A DNA stretch of 64,000 bases from Rhodopseudomonas_A palustris_F. Lineage in GTDB: Bacteria > Pseudomonadota > Alphaproteobacteria > Rhizobiales > Xanthobacteraceae. The first letter of the stretch is position 1; every line of letters begins with the position of its first letter. The notes beneath the pieces were generated by a model that saw only the letters and a program-made list of their open reading frames with translations, had not been told where the DNA came from and searched no databases. Of this stretch, positions 23,758 to 32,180 are shown piece by piece. A program made the translations under genes and the position numbers. The stretch spans positions 4,464,001 through 4,528,000 of the forward strand of contig NC_007925.1 in NCBI RefSeq assembly GCF_000013745.1. Reading direction: 5' to 3'.

Positions 23758-24477
23758 TTAGGCCGCAGCCAGGGCGTCGAAGCGTTTCGGATCAAGCACG
23801 CGGACTCCGTCCGGAACGATGACGATCAACTTTTCCCGCTCGAGCTTGGTGAACGTCCGGCTGACCGTCTCGATGGTCAGGCCGAGGAAATCCGCGATGT
23901 CCTGGCGGCCCATCGGCAGCATGACCGTCTTGGTCACCCCTTCGACGCGCGCCAGCCGATCCCGCCAGCCGACCAGGAATGCCGCCACCTTCTCCTCGGC
24001 CGAGCGACGTCCGAGCAAAAGCATCTGATCCTGGGCCTGACCGAGTTCGCGGGTGGCGAACTCGTTCATTCTCAACAACATGTGTGGCTTGTTTTCGATG
24101 AAACGGATGAACGGCCCCTTAAAAAACCGGCAGGTCACCACGGTGCCGATCGCGTCCGCCGAGAAACTGTAGCGGCTGCTCGGCGCCATGCCGAGAAAAT
24201 CGCCGGGGAGCGCGAAGCCGATGATCTGGCGTCGGCCGTCCGGTAGCAGCTTGTAGAGCCGCGCTATACCTTCGGTCAGGCTGTACACCGAATCGGCAAT
24301 TTCGTCCTCGGAGAACAACGCCTCCTTCGGCGCGTAGCGGACGTGCTGGGCCATCCGCTCGAATTCCTGATGCTCCGTCGGGTTGAGTTCGGCGCAGATC
24401 GCCAGCGGCCGAACCGCGCAATGCGTCGCACAGCGAAACTCTTCACAGGAATTGTTGGGAAAGGCGAGGTGCGGCAT
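23758..24477 (-). CDS. aadR: AadR/FnrN-type Crp/Fnr oxygen-responsive regulator
   Basis: 239 residues. The N-terminal cysteines (Cys16, Cys20, Cys28, with Cys116 further on) are those expected to bind an oxygen-labile [4Fe-4S] cluster. An effector beta-roll follows (IIGFALPGDFLGM) and a C-terminal helix-turn-helix (MGRQDIADFLGLTIETVSRTFT) whose E-x2-S-R reads TTGAT half sites. I recognise it as the AadR type that activates anaerobic aromatic-acid degradation in R. palustris. A matching binding box lies at 24600-24613, ahead of the divergent cytochrome gene. Confidence 0.85.
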   Translation of the reverse strand: MPHLAFPNNSCEEFRCATHCAVRPLAICAELNPTEHQEFERMAQHVRYAPKEALFSEDEIADSVYSLTEGIARLYKLLPDGRRQIIGFALPGDFLGMAPSSRYSFSADAIGTVVTCRFFKGPFIRFIENKPHMLLRMNEFATRELGQAQDQMLLLGRRSAEEKVAAFLVGWRDRLARVEGVTKTVMLPMGRQDIADFLGLTIETVSRTFTKLEREKLIVIVPDGVRVLDPKRFDALAAA

Positions 24478-24599
24478 GCGTTACTCCGGAGTCGTTCTCG
24501 TTTGGGCTACAGGTCGTCTCTCTTGCCGCGGCGCCGATTTCGATGGCCTTCGAACGATGCCTCAGAATCGCTAATATGTTCGCAGATTGTCAAGACGAC

Positions 24600-24613
24600 T
24601 TGACACAGATCAA
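24600..24613. promoter_or_regulatory. FNR/FixK-type box upstream of cytochrome c gene
   Basis: TTGAC-ACAG-ATCAA, a 9/10 match to TTGAT-N4-ATCAA. The centre is about 80 bp before the cytochrome ATG at 24686, in the aadR/cytochrome divergent region. A class II site (-41.5) would give a transcript start near 24648. Confidence 0.7.
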
Positions 24614-24685
24614 TGCCAAAGAGCAACGCTACTTCATGGTCAGAACGGCGCCATTGACGTCCTTTCCACAAACCGAGCGGACCCA

Positions 24686-25000
24686 ATGCGGATCGCCTCA
24701 GCCTGTATTGCGATCACTCTTTTGCTGACCAGCGGCGCTGTCGCAGCCTCGCCGGCCGAGCGGCGGGGGCAAGCCTTCGCGAAAGCCCATTGCTCGCGCT
24801 GTCACTCGATCGACCGGCGGCATCCGAGCCGGCTCGATCGCGCGCCGCCGTTTCGCGCCCTGCACCTGCGCTATCCTATTGAAACCCTTGCCGAAGCATT
24901 CGCCGAGGGAATCTACACCGGGCACGCCGCGATGCCGGCCTTCGAGTTAGCGCCGGGGCAGATCAACGATTTGCTCTCGTTCCTGAAGACCCTCGAATAG
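24686..25000 (+). CDS. Small periplasmic c-type cytochrome
   Basis: 104 residues from the ATG at 24686 (MRIASACIAITLLLTSGAVAA, a signal peptide). One haem-binding motif CSRCH lies shortly after the cleavage site, and a Met ligand is available in GHAAMPAFEL. It is a class I monohaem cytochrome of about 9 kDa. The FNR/FixK box upstream suggests expression at low oxygen. The electron-transfer partner is unknown. Confidence 0.88.
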   Translation: MRIASACIAITLLLTSGAVAASPAERRGQAFAKAHCSRCHSIDRRHPSRLDRAPPFRALHLRYPIETLAEAFAEGIYTGHAAMPAFELAPGQINDLLSFLKTLE

Positions 25001-25002
25001 CC

Positions 25003-26106
25003 TCACAGGGCCGACGCCGTCCACTGGATCAGCTCCTTGGCGACGCTGCCGAACGCCTCATTGAATGCCGCCAAGGCCGCGAGCGGCTCCGGCTTGTCGA
25101 GCGGCGCGCTGGCCCGAAACAGCTTCGCAGCCACCTGTTTGCCGTCCTTGCTGACGATTTTCGCCGAGAAGGCGACCTCCGCCGCCAAGTCGGGTGAACC
25201 ACCGACCTGGAAGCTGCGAATATCGATCAGTAGCTGATGGTCGGCCTGCAGCGCGTCCGAAGCACGCAGCGGGGCGTGGGCAATATCGTAGTTTTCAAAG
25301 CTCTGGATCAATTTCGCCTGCACCAGCTTGGGAATGCTGTCGCTCCATTGGAAACCGGCGAAGGCGGGATAATCCAGCCCAGGCGCGAGGAGGAGCCGCT
25401 GGGTGTCGAACATCACCACGTAGGTCGGCTCGGCGATCGCCAACTGTCCTTTGATCGGCTTGCCCGGCGGCAAGTCGGTCGCGGCGCGCAGATCGTAAAC
25501 GACCTTGGTCACGACCGGTTTGTCGGCACCGGTCATTCGCTCGACCCCCGCCATGATACCATCGAGCTTACCGGTGTTACGCGCCAACCCCTCGGCGAAG
25601 ATCTTCAGATCGCCGATCGTCGCCTTCAATGGCTCGGCGTTTTCGGTCAACACCGCGTCGACCTTGCGCAAGGCTTCGCGCGCCGCCTGGGTCATGCTCT
25701 GCCCGGCGCCGGGGTCGGCGACCAGCGTCGGCACCGTCCCGGATGGCGCCAATTGTGTTCCGCCTTCCAGCGCGATCACCGGCACGCCGGTCAGGCCCTG
25801 GAAATCCAGCCCGACCTTGGTGTCGGCGCGCACCGGCGTCGTCGCATCGACGCCGATCGTGGCATTGACCTGGCGCGGATTGTCCGGCGCCAGCCCGAGC
25901 TCGGTGACCTCGCCGACGCGAATGCCGTTAAACAGCACCGCGGCACCGACCAGAAGTCCCGGCACAGAGCCGTTGAACTGCACATGATAGGTGGTGCGCG
26001 CACCGAGACCGCTGGTGTTGTGCAGCCACAACACGAAGCCGAACACCGCGGCGATCGCCGCCAGAACGAAGGCGCCGACGATAATGAAAGGCGCACGGGT
26101 TTCCAT
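25003..26106 (-). CDS. MlaD/MCE-domain protein fused to an ABC-transport auxiliary (PqiC-like) domain
   Basis: 367 residues from the ATG at 26106 (METRAPFIIVGAF). One N-terminal membrane helix (about 6-28), an MCE/MlaD domain (about 40-120; RTTYHVQFNGSVPGLLVGA, VGLDFQGLTGVPVIALEG), a helical linker, and a C-terminal ABC_trans_aux domain (about 205-360; TDLPPGKPIKGQLAIAEP, SIPKLVQAKLIQSFENY) resembling the lipoprotein partner PqiC/YmbA. Elsewhere these two parts are usually separate proteins. It is the periplasmic lipid-binding component of the Mla-type transporter encoded with the next two genes. Confidence 0.88.
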   Translation of the reverse strand: METRAPFIIVGAFVLAAIAAVFGFVLWLHNTSGLGARTTYHVQFNGSVPGLLVGAAVLFNGIRVGEVTELGLAPDNPRQVNATIGVDATTPVRADTKVGLDFQGLTGVPVIALEGGTQLAPSGTVPTLVADPGAGQSMTQAAREALRKVDAVLTENAEPLKATIGDLKIFAEGLARNTGKLDGIMAGVERMTGADKPVVTKVVYDLRAATDLPPGKPIKGQLAIAEPTYVVMFDTQRLLLAPGLDYPAFAGFQWSDSIPKLVQAKLIQSFENYDIAHAPLRASDALQADHQLLIDIRSFQVGGSPDLAAEVAFSAKIVSKDGKQVAAKLFRASAPLDKPEPLAALAAFNEAFGSVAKELIQWTASAL

Positions 26107-26111
26107 GGTGC

Positions 26112-26888
26112 CTAGTCCTTTGTTGGTCGCAGCATGCGCGAGCGTTTGCCGTGGAAATAAGCCCTCACCCACGGATGATCGGAATCAAGCAGCTCACCCA
26201 TCGGACCGACGGCGACGATCTTGCCGTCGGCCAGCGCGGCGACGCGGTCGCACACCGTGTTGAGGCTGGCGAGATCGTGCGTCACCATGAACACGGTGAG
26301 CTTGAGGGTCTTCTGCAGGGTTTGGATCAGCACGTCGAAGTCGCCGGCGGCGATCGGGTCGAGGCCCGAAGTCGGCTCGTCGAGAAAGACGATGCCGGGA
26401 TCGAGCGCCAGCGCCCGTGCCAACGCCACACGCTTGGTCATGCCGCCGGACAATTGCGCCGGAAACTTGTCCCAGTCGTCCGGCGCGAGCCCCACCATCT
26501 CCAGCTTGGCGGTGGCGATTTCATCCATCAGCGGTTCGGAAATCGTGAGATTTTCGCGCAACGGAAACTGTACATTCTGCCGCGCGGTCAGCGACGAAAA
26601 CAGCGCGCCCTGCTGAAACAGAATGCCCCAGGCCGAGGCGCTGCGGCGCCGGCCGCCGAGCACGCCTTCGGCCTCGCGGCCCATCACCTCGATCTCGCCG
26701 CTGCGCTTCGGAATGAGGCCGATGATGGTGCGCATCAGCACCGACTTGCCGCCGCCGGAGGCGCCGACCAGCCCGAGTATTTCGCCGCGGTGGACATCCA
26801 GCGACAAATGATCGATCACGATCTGATCGCCGAAGCCGACCACAAGGTCGCGGACGCGGATCGCGAATTGTTCGGGGATGGCGTCCAT
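26112..26888 (-). CDS. mlaF: Mla-type lipid ABC transporter, ATP-binding protein (MlaF-like)
   Basis: 258 residues from the ATG at 26888. Walker A GASGGGKSV, Q-loop LFQQGALFSS, signature LSGGMTKRVALARALALDP, Walker B IVFLDEPTSGLDP and switch HD (VTHDLASL). The MTKR form of the signature is typical of the MlaF/MceG group. It lies 2 bp after the permease and 5 bp before the MlaD-fusion gene, so the three genes form one operon. Confidence 0.93.
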   Translation of the reverse strand: MDAIPEQFAIRVRDLVVGFGDQIVIDHLSLDVHRGEILGLVGASGGGKSVLMRTIIGLIPKRSGEIEVMGREAEGVLGGRRRSASAWGILFQQGALFSSLTARQNVQFPLRENLTISEPLMDEIATAKLEMVGLAPDDWDKFPAQLSGGMTKRVALARALALDPGIVFLDEPTSGLDPIAAGDFDVLIQTLQKTLKLTVFMVTHDLASLNTVCDRVAALADGKIVAVGPMGELLDSDHPWVRAYFHGKRSRMLRPTKD

Positions 26889-26890
26889 CG

Positions 26891-28027
26891 CTACATTCCG
26901 ATCGAGGCGAAGAACACGGCGAACAGCCCGTCGAGCACGATCACGCAGAAGATCGACTTCACCACCGAGGCGGTGGTCTGCCGGCCGAGCGATTCCGCGC
27001 TGCCCATGACCCGCAAGCCTTCGCTGCAGGCGACGATGCCGATCACCAGCGCCATGAACGGCGCCTTGATGATGCCGACCTCGAAATGAGTGATCGAGAC
27101 CGCCTCGTGCAGTCGCGCGATGAAGATGGTCGGACTCATGCCGCCATAGAACCAAGCGACCAGCCCGCCGCCGTACAGCGCCGCCATCGCGCCCAGGAAA
27201 GCCAGGATCGGCAGCGCGATAATCAGCGCGATCACCCGCGGCAGGATCAACACCTCGACCGGATCGAGATCCATGGTCGACAGCGCGTCGATCTCCTCGC
27301 GCATCTTCATCGAGCCGAGTTCGGCGGTGTAGGCGCTGCCGGATCGCCCGGCCACCATGATCGCCACGATCAAGACGCCGAGTTCGCGCAACACCAGGAT
27401 GCCCACCATGTCGACGACATAGGACTCCGCCCCGAACTTGCGAAAATGGAAGATGCCCTGCTGGGCGATGATCGCGCCGATCAGGAAGGTGATCAGCCCG
27501 ATGATCGGGATCGCCTGCCAACCGACCCGATAGATCTGATAGACCAGCGACGTCAGCCGCAACGAGCGCGGCCGGCGCAGCACGCCGAGCAACGCGTTGG
27601 CGAGCGCGCCCGTCATCTGCAGGAAGGCGAACAGGTCTTCGCGCGCGCCCCAGGTGGCCCGGCCGATGTCTTCGAGTCGCGTCAGGATCAGGCTTCCGCG
27701 CACCGCATTGGCCGGCTGCCGGCGGTTGACTTGCCGCACCTGGTCGATCAGCCCGGCATAGCGCTCGGCGGCGCCGACCACGCTGGCGGGATGCCCTGCC
27801 TGGGCAGCGCGGCGCGAGATCTTTTCCAACAGCCAGGCACCGAGGGTGTCGATTTCATGCAGTTCGGCAAGGTCGATCGTCAGCGCCTTGGCCTGCCGCA
27901 ACTGCGGCGCGACGACGTCGAACAAATGCTCGAGCGCCGCGGCATGCACCGCCGTCCATGATCCGGTCGGACGCAGTAACAAACCATCGCCTGTGCTGAT
28001 CGTGTCGAGCAGCGGTTCTGAACTCAA
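26891..28027 (-). CDS. mlaE: STAS-MlaE fusion permease
   Basis: 378 residues. The N-terminal 110 or so form a STAS-like domain (LTIDLAELHEIDTLGAWLLEKI), equivalent to MlaB. The remainder is the MlaE permease (LITFLIGAIIAQQGIFHFRKFG, AGRSGSAYTAELGSMKMREEIDAL, MGSAESLGRQTTASVVKSIF). It starts at TTG 28027 with GAGGGG about 10 bases upstream. It is the membrane core of a phospholipid transporter that maintains outer-membrane asymmetry. A perfect FNR/FixK box lies 51 bp upstream. Confidence 0.92.
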   Translation of the reverse strand: MSSEPLLDTISTGDGLLLRPTGSWTAVHAAALEHLFDVVAPQLRQAKALTIDLAELHEIDTLGAWLLEKISRRAAQAGHPASVVGAAERYAGLIDQVRQVNRRQPANAVRGSLILTRLEDIGRATWGAREDLFAFLQMTGALANALLGVLRRPRSLRLTSLVYQIYRVGWQAIPIIGLITFLIGAIIAQQGIFHFRKFGAESYVVDMVGILVLRELGVLIVAIMVAGRSGSAYTAELGSMKMREEIDALSTMDLDPVEVLILPRVIALIIALPILAFLGAMAALYGGGLVAWFYGGMSPTIFIARLHEAVSITHFEVGIIKAPFMALVIGIVACSEGLRVMGSAESLGRQTTASVVKSIFCVIVLDGLFAVFFASIGM

Positions 28028-28077
28028 GCGTGTTGTCCCCTCAAAGGCGCCGAGCCGCCGAGCGCCGGCCGATCCGG

Positions 28078-28091
28078 TTGATGCAAATCAA
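28078..28091. promoter_or_regulatory. FNR/FixK box, perfect consensus, upstream of the mla operon
   Basis: TTGAT-GCAA-ATCAA, ten of ten consensus bases. The centre is 57 bp before the mlaE start and 114 bp before the divergent gene at 28199, so it could serve either. Position favours mlaE (a -41.5 site leaves a leader of about 16 nt). Confidence 0.75.
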
Positions 28092-28198
28092 TCAGCGCGG
28101 TGCCGGCTTCTCATAAGCTTACGTTGAATCGCAGCCGAATGCGAACCCGGTCGTTTCGCCGGACAGGGACGAGACGGAATGGAAGATTGGACTCTGAC

Positions 28199-28612
28199 AT
28201 GACCAAGGCCCCGCCCACGGCTATTCTGAATTCCTCGCTGCCCTCGAGTTTCCGTCAAATCAGGCTGGAGTTGGCGCGCGAGCCCGGCCATCCGGAAGGT
28301 GAAGCCGGCATCGCCTATATTGTGATCGCGCCGCTCGATGACAACGGCCGGATCGATCCGGAGCAATGGAAGAAGCATCGCGACGCCTGCCGGGTGGCCC
28401 GCTTCCGCCCCGACGAAGACGACCGGCGCGGCCATCTGATTCATCGCCCGGGCGGATCGTGGGCGTTTCAATACGACATCACCGGCGACCCCCGTCCCGA
28501 CGAAACCGGCTACCACTTCCAGGACGAGTGTTTCGTGCAGGACGAATACGTCTCGATCAACGACAGCGGCAAGATGCACACCTTCCGCGTGGTTTCGGTC
28601 GCGCATCTGTAG
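28199..28612 (+). CDS. Conserved hypothetical cytoplasmic protein
   Basis: 137 residues from the ATG at 28199 (MTKAPPTAILNSS). Acidic and soluble, with no signal or membrane segment. Recognisable blocks are AYIVIAPLDDNGRIDPEQWKKH, RFRPDEDDRRGHLIHRPGG and SWAFQYDI, ending EYVSINDSGKMHTFRVVSVAHL. I know related uncharacterised proteins in Rhizobiales but no function. It is divergent from the mla operon and may share its FNR/FixK box. Confidence 0.75.
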   Translation: MTKAPPTAILNSSLPSSFRQIRLELAREPGHPEGEAGIAYIVIAPLDDNGRIDPEQWKKHRDACRVARFRPDEDDRRGHLIHRPGGSWAFQYDITGDPRPDETGYHFQDECFVQDEYVSINDSGKMHTFRVVSVAHL

Positions 28613-28627
28613 GCAGAAAAACGGCGC

Positions 28628-31327
28628 TCATGGTTTCTTCAGCGGCAGCTTGACGTCGCACAAGTCACTGTCGTCGGGATCCGTGTGGACCTCGAAGCCG
28701 AGCGCGCGACACATCGTCAACATCACGGCGTTTTCGCGCAGCACCTTGCCGGAGACTTGTTTGAGCCCCTCAGCGTGGGCGTAGTCGATGATCAATTGCA
28801 TCAACGCCCAGCCGAGCCCTTTGCCCTTGAGATCGGAGCGCAGCAGAATCGCGAATTCGCCGTTCTCGTAGACCGAATCGGAATGCAGCCGGACCACTCC
28901 GATCAGTTCCTCGCTCGCCTCGTCGATGGCGACGAGCGCCATGGCGCGGGCGTAGTCGAGCTGCGTCAGCCGGGCGATGAAAGGATGGCTGAACTCTTTC
29001 ATCGCGGCAAAGAACCGCAGCCGCAAATCCTGTGGGCTGATCTTTTTCAAGAAGCCCTGCAGTGCGGATTCATCGTCGGGTCGGATCGGCCGCGCATAGA
29101 CCCGCCAGCCATCCTTGACCAGCAGATGGCGCTGCCACTGCGTGGGATAGGGCCGGACCGCAAAATGCGCGTTGCCGGGACCTGCGAATTGCCTGAACTC
29201 GGGACCGATCGCCACACGGGCATCGAGCGCCACTACGCCGTGCTCGTCGGCCAGCAATGGATTGATGTCCAACTCGCGGATCTGCGGCAAATCCGCAGCC
29301 ATCTGCGACAGCTTGACCAGCGTCAGCGCGATTTCGTCGGTCTTGGCCGCCGCGACGTCGCGGTAGCTGCGCAGCAGCCGTGCGATGCGGGTGCGGCCGA
29401 TCAGATCGTGCGCCAGCTTGAGGTCGAGCGGCGGCAACGACAACGCCTTATCGTCGATCACCTCGACGCCGACGCCGCCATGGCCGAACACGATCACCGG
29501 TCCGAAGGTCGGATCGTTGGCGATGCCGAGAATGAGCTCCCGCGCCTTCGGCCTGACCATCATCGGCTGCACGATGACGCCCGCGAGCTTGGCCTTGGGC
29601 CGCATCAGCCGCGCGCGCTGCAGAATATCCGCGGTGGCAGCGCGAACCGCTTCGGCGGAGGTGAGATTGAGCGCCACGCCGCCGACGTCGGATTTGTGGG
29701 TGATGTCGCGCGACAAGATCTTGACGACGACCGTCATGCCCTCCGCCAACAACGTCGAAGCCTGGCGCGCGGCCTGCTCGGCGTCCGCCGCGGCAAGCAC
29801 CGGTACCGTTGGTATCCGGTAGGCGTCGAATAGCGCCTTGACCTCGACCGGATCGAGCCAGATCCGGCCGTCGTCGACGGCCGCTTCGACGATGCTTCGC
29901 GCGGCTGCCACGTCGGGCGCAAAATCCTTCGGCAGGCTCGGCGGCACTTCTGAGAGTGCGGCGACCGCCTCGCGATGCTGCACCAGATGCATGAAGCCGC
30001 GGACGGCGTCGTCTTCCGTCGGATAGTTCGGAATCCCGGCGGCGTCGAACATCCGCGTGACACCGTCCTCGGCCCCGACCCAGACCGCCAACACCGGTTT
30101 GGGCGGGGCATGCGCGGCACGATGCTCGCTGACGATCCGCGCGACGGTGGTGGAGATATCTCCGGTGCCGGTGATCGAGGTCTGCACGTTCATCACCAGG
30201 ATTGCATCGTTCTCGGCATCGGCGAGCAGTGCCTGCAAGGCCACCTCGTAGCGTGCGGCGTCGGCGTCGCCGACGAGGTCGACCGGGCTCGATCCCGACC
30301 AGGTGTCCGGAAGGGCGGCGTCGAGTTTTTTCTTTGTCGCGGGCGACAGCGCGGCGGAAATACCGCCGAGTTCGACCAGCCGATCGACCGCCAGCACGCC
30401 GATGCCGCCGCCATTGGTGACGATAGCGAGCCGCTTGCCGCGCGGCGCGGCGATCCGGCCAAGCGTCTCGGCGCAGTCGAACAATTCGCGCAGATCGAAC
30501 ACCCGCAGCATGCCGGCGCGATGAAACGCGGCGTCATAGACCGCGTCGGCCCCCGCCAAGGCGCCGGTATGGGTCGCGGCCGCCTTGGCGCCCTGCGCCA
30601 TGCGTCCGGATTTCACCACCACCACGGGCTTGATCCGCGCCGCGGCGCGGGCCGCGGACATGAACTTGCGGGCGTCCTTGACCGCCTCGATGTAAAGCAG
30701 GATCGCCCGGGTCTGGACGTCGAGCGCGAAATGATCGAGCAGGTCGGCGATGTCGACGTCGAGCTGATCGCCGATCGACACGATGCCGGAAAAACCGATC
30801 GATTTCTCCGCGGCCCAATCCACCATGCCGGCGGCGATCGCGCCGGACTGCGAAATCAGCGCCAAATGCCCGGCGTTGGGCATGTGCGCGGCGAAACTGG
30901 CGTTGAGATGAACGCCGGGCAGCATCACGCCGAGGCAGTTCGGGCCGATCAGACGGATGCCATGGGCGCGCGCGGCGCGCTCGGCAGCATCGCCGAATGA
31001 ACCCTTACCGCGGCCGAGCCCGGAGCTGATGATGACGGCGCCGGCAGCACCTAGCCGTCCCGCCTCGGCGACGATCGCCGGCACGGTTCGCGCCGGCGCG
31101 GTGACGACGACAAGATCGGGAACGAACGACAGTTCGGCGAGGCTTCGCATCGTCGGCGTCCCGCCGATGTCCTGATAGCGCGGATTGACCACGCCGAGCG
31201 GACCTTGGAACTGGGCTGCCCGAATATTGTTCAGGATCGCGCGTCCGAGCGAATTCGGCCGCGGGCTGGCTCCAACCAGCGCCACCGAGCGCGGCGACAG
31301 CAGGCTGCTCAACCGATAGTTCGACAT
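28628..31327 (-). CDS. pat: Pat-type protein lysine acyltransferase (NDP-forming acyl-CoA synthetase-like + GNAT)
   Basis: 899 residues from the ATG at 31327 (MSNYRLSSLLSPRS). A CoA-binding Rossmann domain (SVALVGASPRPNSLGRAIL), a succinyl-CoA-synthetase-like part (LALISQSGAIAAGMVDWA, IVTNGGGIGVLAVD), an ATP-grasp domain (about 490-700) and a C-terminal GNAT acetyltransferase (about 735-895; RSDLKGKGLGWALMQLII). This layout is that of Salmonella Pat and RpPat, which acetylate acyl-CoA synthetases such as Acs and switch them off. The synthetase-like part is probably regulatory, not catalytic. No sirtuin gene is adjacent. Confidence 0.9.
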   Translation of the reverse strand: MSNYRLSSLLSPRSVALVGASPRPNSLGRAILNNIRAAQFQGPLGVVNPRYQDIGGTPTMRSLAELSFVPDLVVVTAPARTVPAIVAEAGRLGAAGAVIISSGLGRGKGSFGDAAERAARAHGIRLIGPNCLGVMLPGVHLNASFAAHMPNAGHLALISQSGAIAAGMVDWAAEKSIGFSGIVSIGDQLDVDIADLLDHFALDVQTRAILLYIEAVKDARKFMSAARAAARIKPVVVVKSGRMAQGAKAAATHTGALAGADAVYDAAFHRAGMLRVFDLRELFDCAETLGRIAAPRGKRLAIVTNGGGIGVLAVDRLVELGGISAALSPATKKKLDAALPDTWSGSSPVDLVGDADAARYEVALQALLADAENDAILVMNVQTSITGTGDISTTVARIVSEHRAAHAPPKPVLAVWVGAEDGVTRMFDAAGIPNYPTEDDAVRGFMHLVQHREAVAALSEVPPSLPKDFAPDVAAARSIVEAAVDDGRIWLDPVEVKALFDAYRIPTVPVLAAADAEQAARQASTLLAEGMTVVVKILSRDITHKSDVGGVALNLTSAEAVRAATADILQRARLMRPKAKLAGVIVQPMMVRPKARELILGIANDPTFGPVIVFGHGGVGVEVIDDKALSLPPLDLKLAHDLIGRTRIARLLRSYRDVAAAKTDEIALTLVKLSQMAADLPQIRELDINPLLADEHGVVALDARVAIGPEFRQFAGPGNAHFAVRPYPTQWQRHLLVKDGWRVYARPIRPDDESALQGFLKKISPQDLRLRFFAAMKEFSHPFIARLTQLDYARAMALVAIDEASEELIGVVRLHSDSVYENGEFAILLRSDLKGKGLGWALMQLIIDYAHAEGLKQVSGKVLRENAVMLTMCRALGFEVHTDPDDSDLCDVKLPLKKP

Positions 31328-31516
31328 CTGACCTCGGCACCGACTGCAGGCACACAACAAGCGCGGTGCCTCGCACCCCTGCTTGCGGTCGATATACCAA
31401 CATCCCGCGCGCGCGGAGTCGAGCCTTGCCGGACAGAAATCGAGCCAGCGCGGCGTATCGGCGCAGCGCGGCGTGAATTTCGGGGGCGAAGGCCTAGGCG
31501 GCGAGCAATGTCGGCG

Positions 31517-31942
31517 TCAGTGCCGCGTGCAGTCCGACAGCGCGTGCATGATGTCTTCGCGCGAGATGATGCCCATCAGCTTGCGGTCGTTGTCCACCAC
31601 CGGGATACTTCGGGTCTGATGGTCGATCATCAACTGCAGCACCCGCGTCAACTTGATCTCCGGATGCACATAGATGAAATCCGGCGTCATCACGTCGCCG
31701 ACGGTCCGATTCATCAATTCGTCATAATGCGGCACCATGTGAATGGGTGCGAACGCGAAACACTTCAGAAAGTCGTACTTGGTCACGAGCCCAATGACCT
31801 CGCCGTCCTCTTCGACCGGATAGGCGTTGTAGTCGTCGCGTTTGAACAGGTCCTGCAATTCACGCATGGTCATATCGCGCCGCACCGCTTTCACCGCGCG
31901 CGTCATATAGCCGGCAACATTTGCTTCAAGAAATCGGTACAA
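31517..31942 (-). CDS. CBS-domain pair protein
   Basis: 141 residues made of two CBS motifs (about 8-65 and 78-138: DMTMRELQDLFKRDDYNAYPV; LTRVLQLMIDHQTRSIPVVDN). Such stand-alone pairs bind AMP, ATP or related adenosyl ligands and report energy state. The start is probably TTG at 31942, since the homology (VAGYMTRAVKAV) begins before the first internal ATG. It is divergent from the APH/AAA kinase gene with a FixK/FNR box between them. Confidence 0.88.
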   Translation of the reverse strand: MYRFLEANVAGYMTRAVKAVRRDMTMRELQDLFKRDDYNAYPVEEDGEVIGLVTKYDFLKCFAFAPIHMVPHYDELMNRTVGDVMTPDFIYVHPEIKLTRVLQLMIDHQTRSIPVVDNDRKLMGIISREDIMHALSDCTRH

Positions 31943-32067
31943 GTCCTATCCAATCGATCTATGCGGCCTCGGATTCTCCCCAGTCACGTGGAGCAGGAGA
32001 ATCAAGCGCTCCACGTTTGTCGCGGCGCGCTGTCAATGTCCACTAACCGCAGCTTTGCGGATTTGAA

Positions 32068-32081
32068 TTGATCAAAGTCAA
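32068..32081. promoter_or_regulatory. FNR/FixK box between the CBS gene and the APH/AAA kinase gene
   Basis: TTGAT-CAAA-GTCAA, nine of ten consensus bases. It is placed roughly midway in the divergent region (about 130 bp from the CBS start, about 110 bp from the kinase start). Confidence 0.65.
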
Positions 32082-32180
32082 ACTACCGCGCGGATTGCGT
32101 TATAGTAACCGTTCCTATGGTGATCTACGGAGGTTGCGGCAGTTGTCCCCGATGTGAAGTTCGCTTTACACTGCCCGTAA

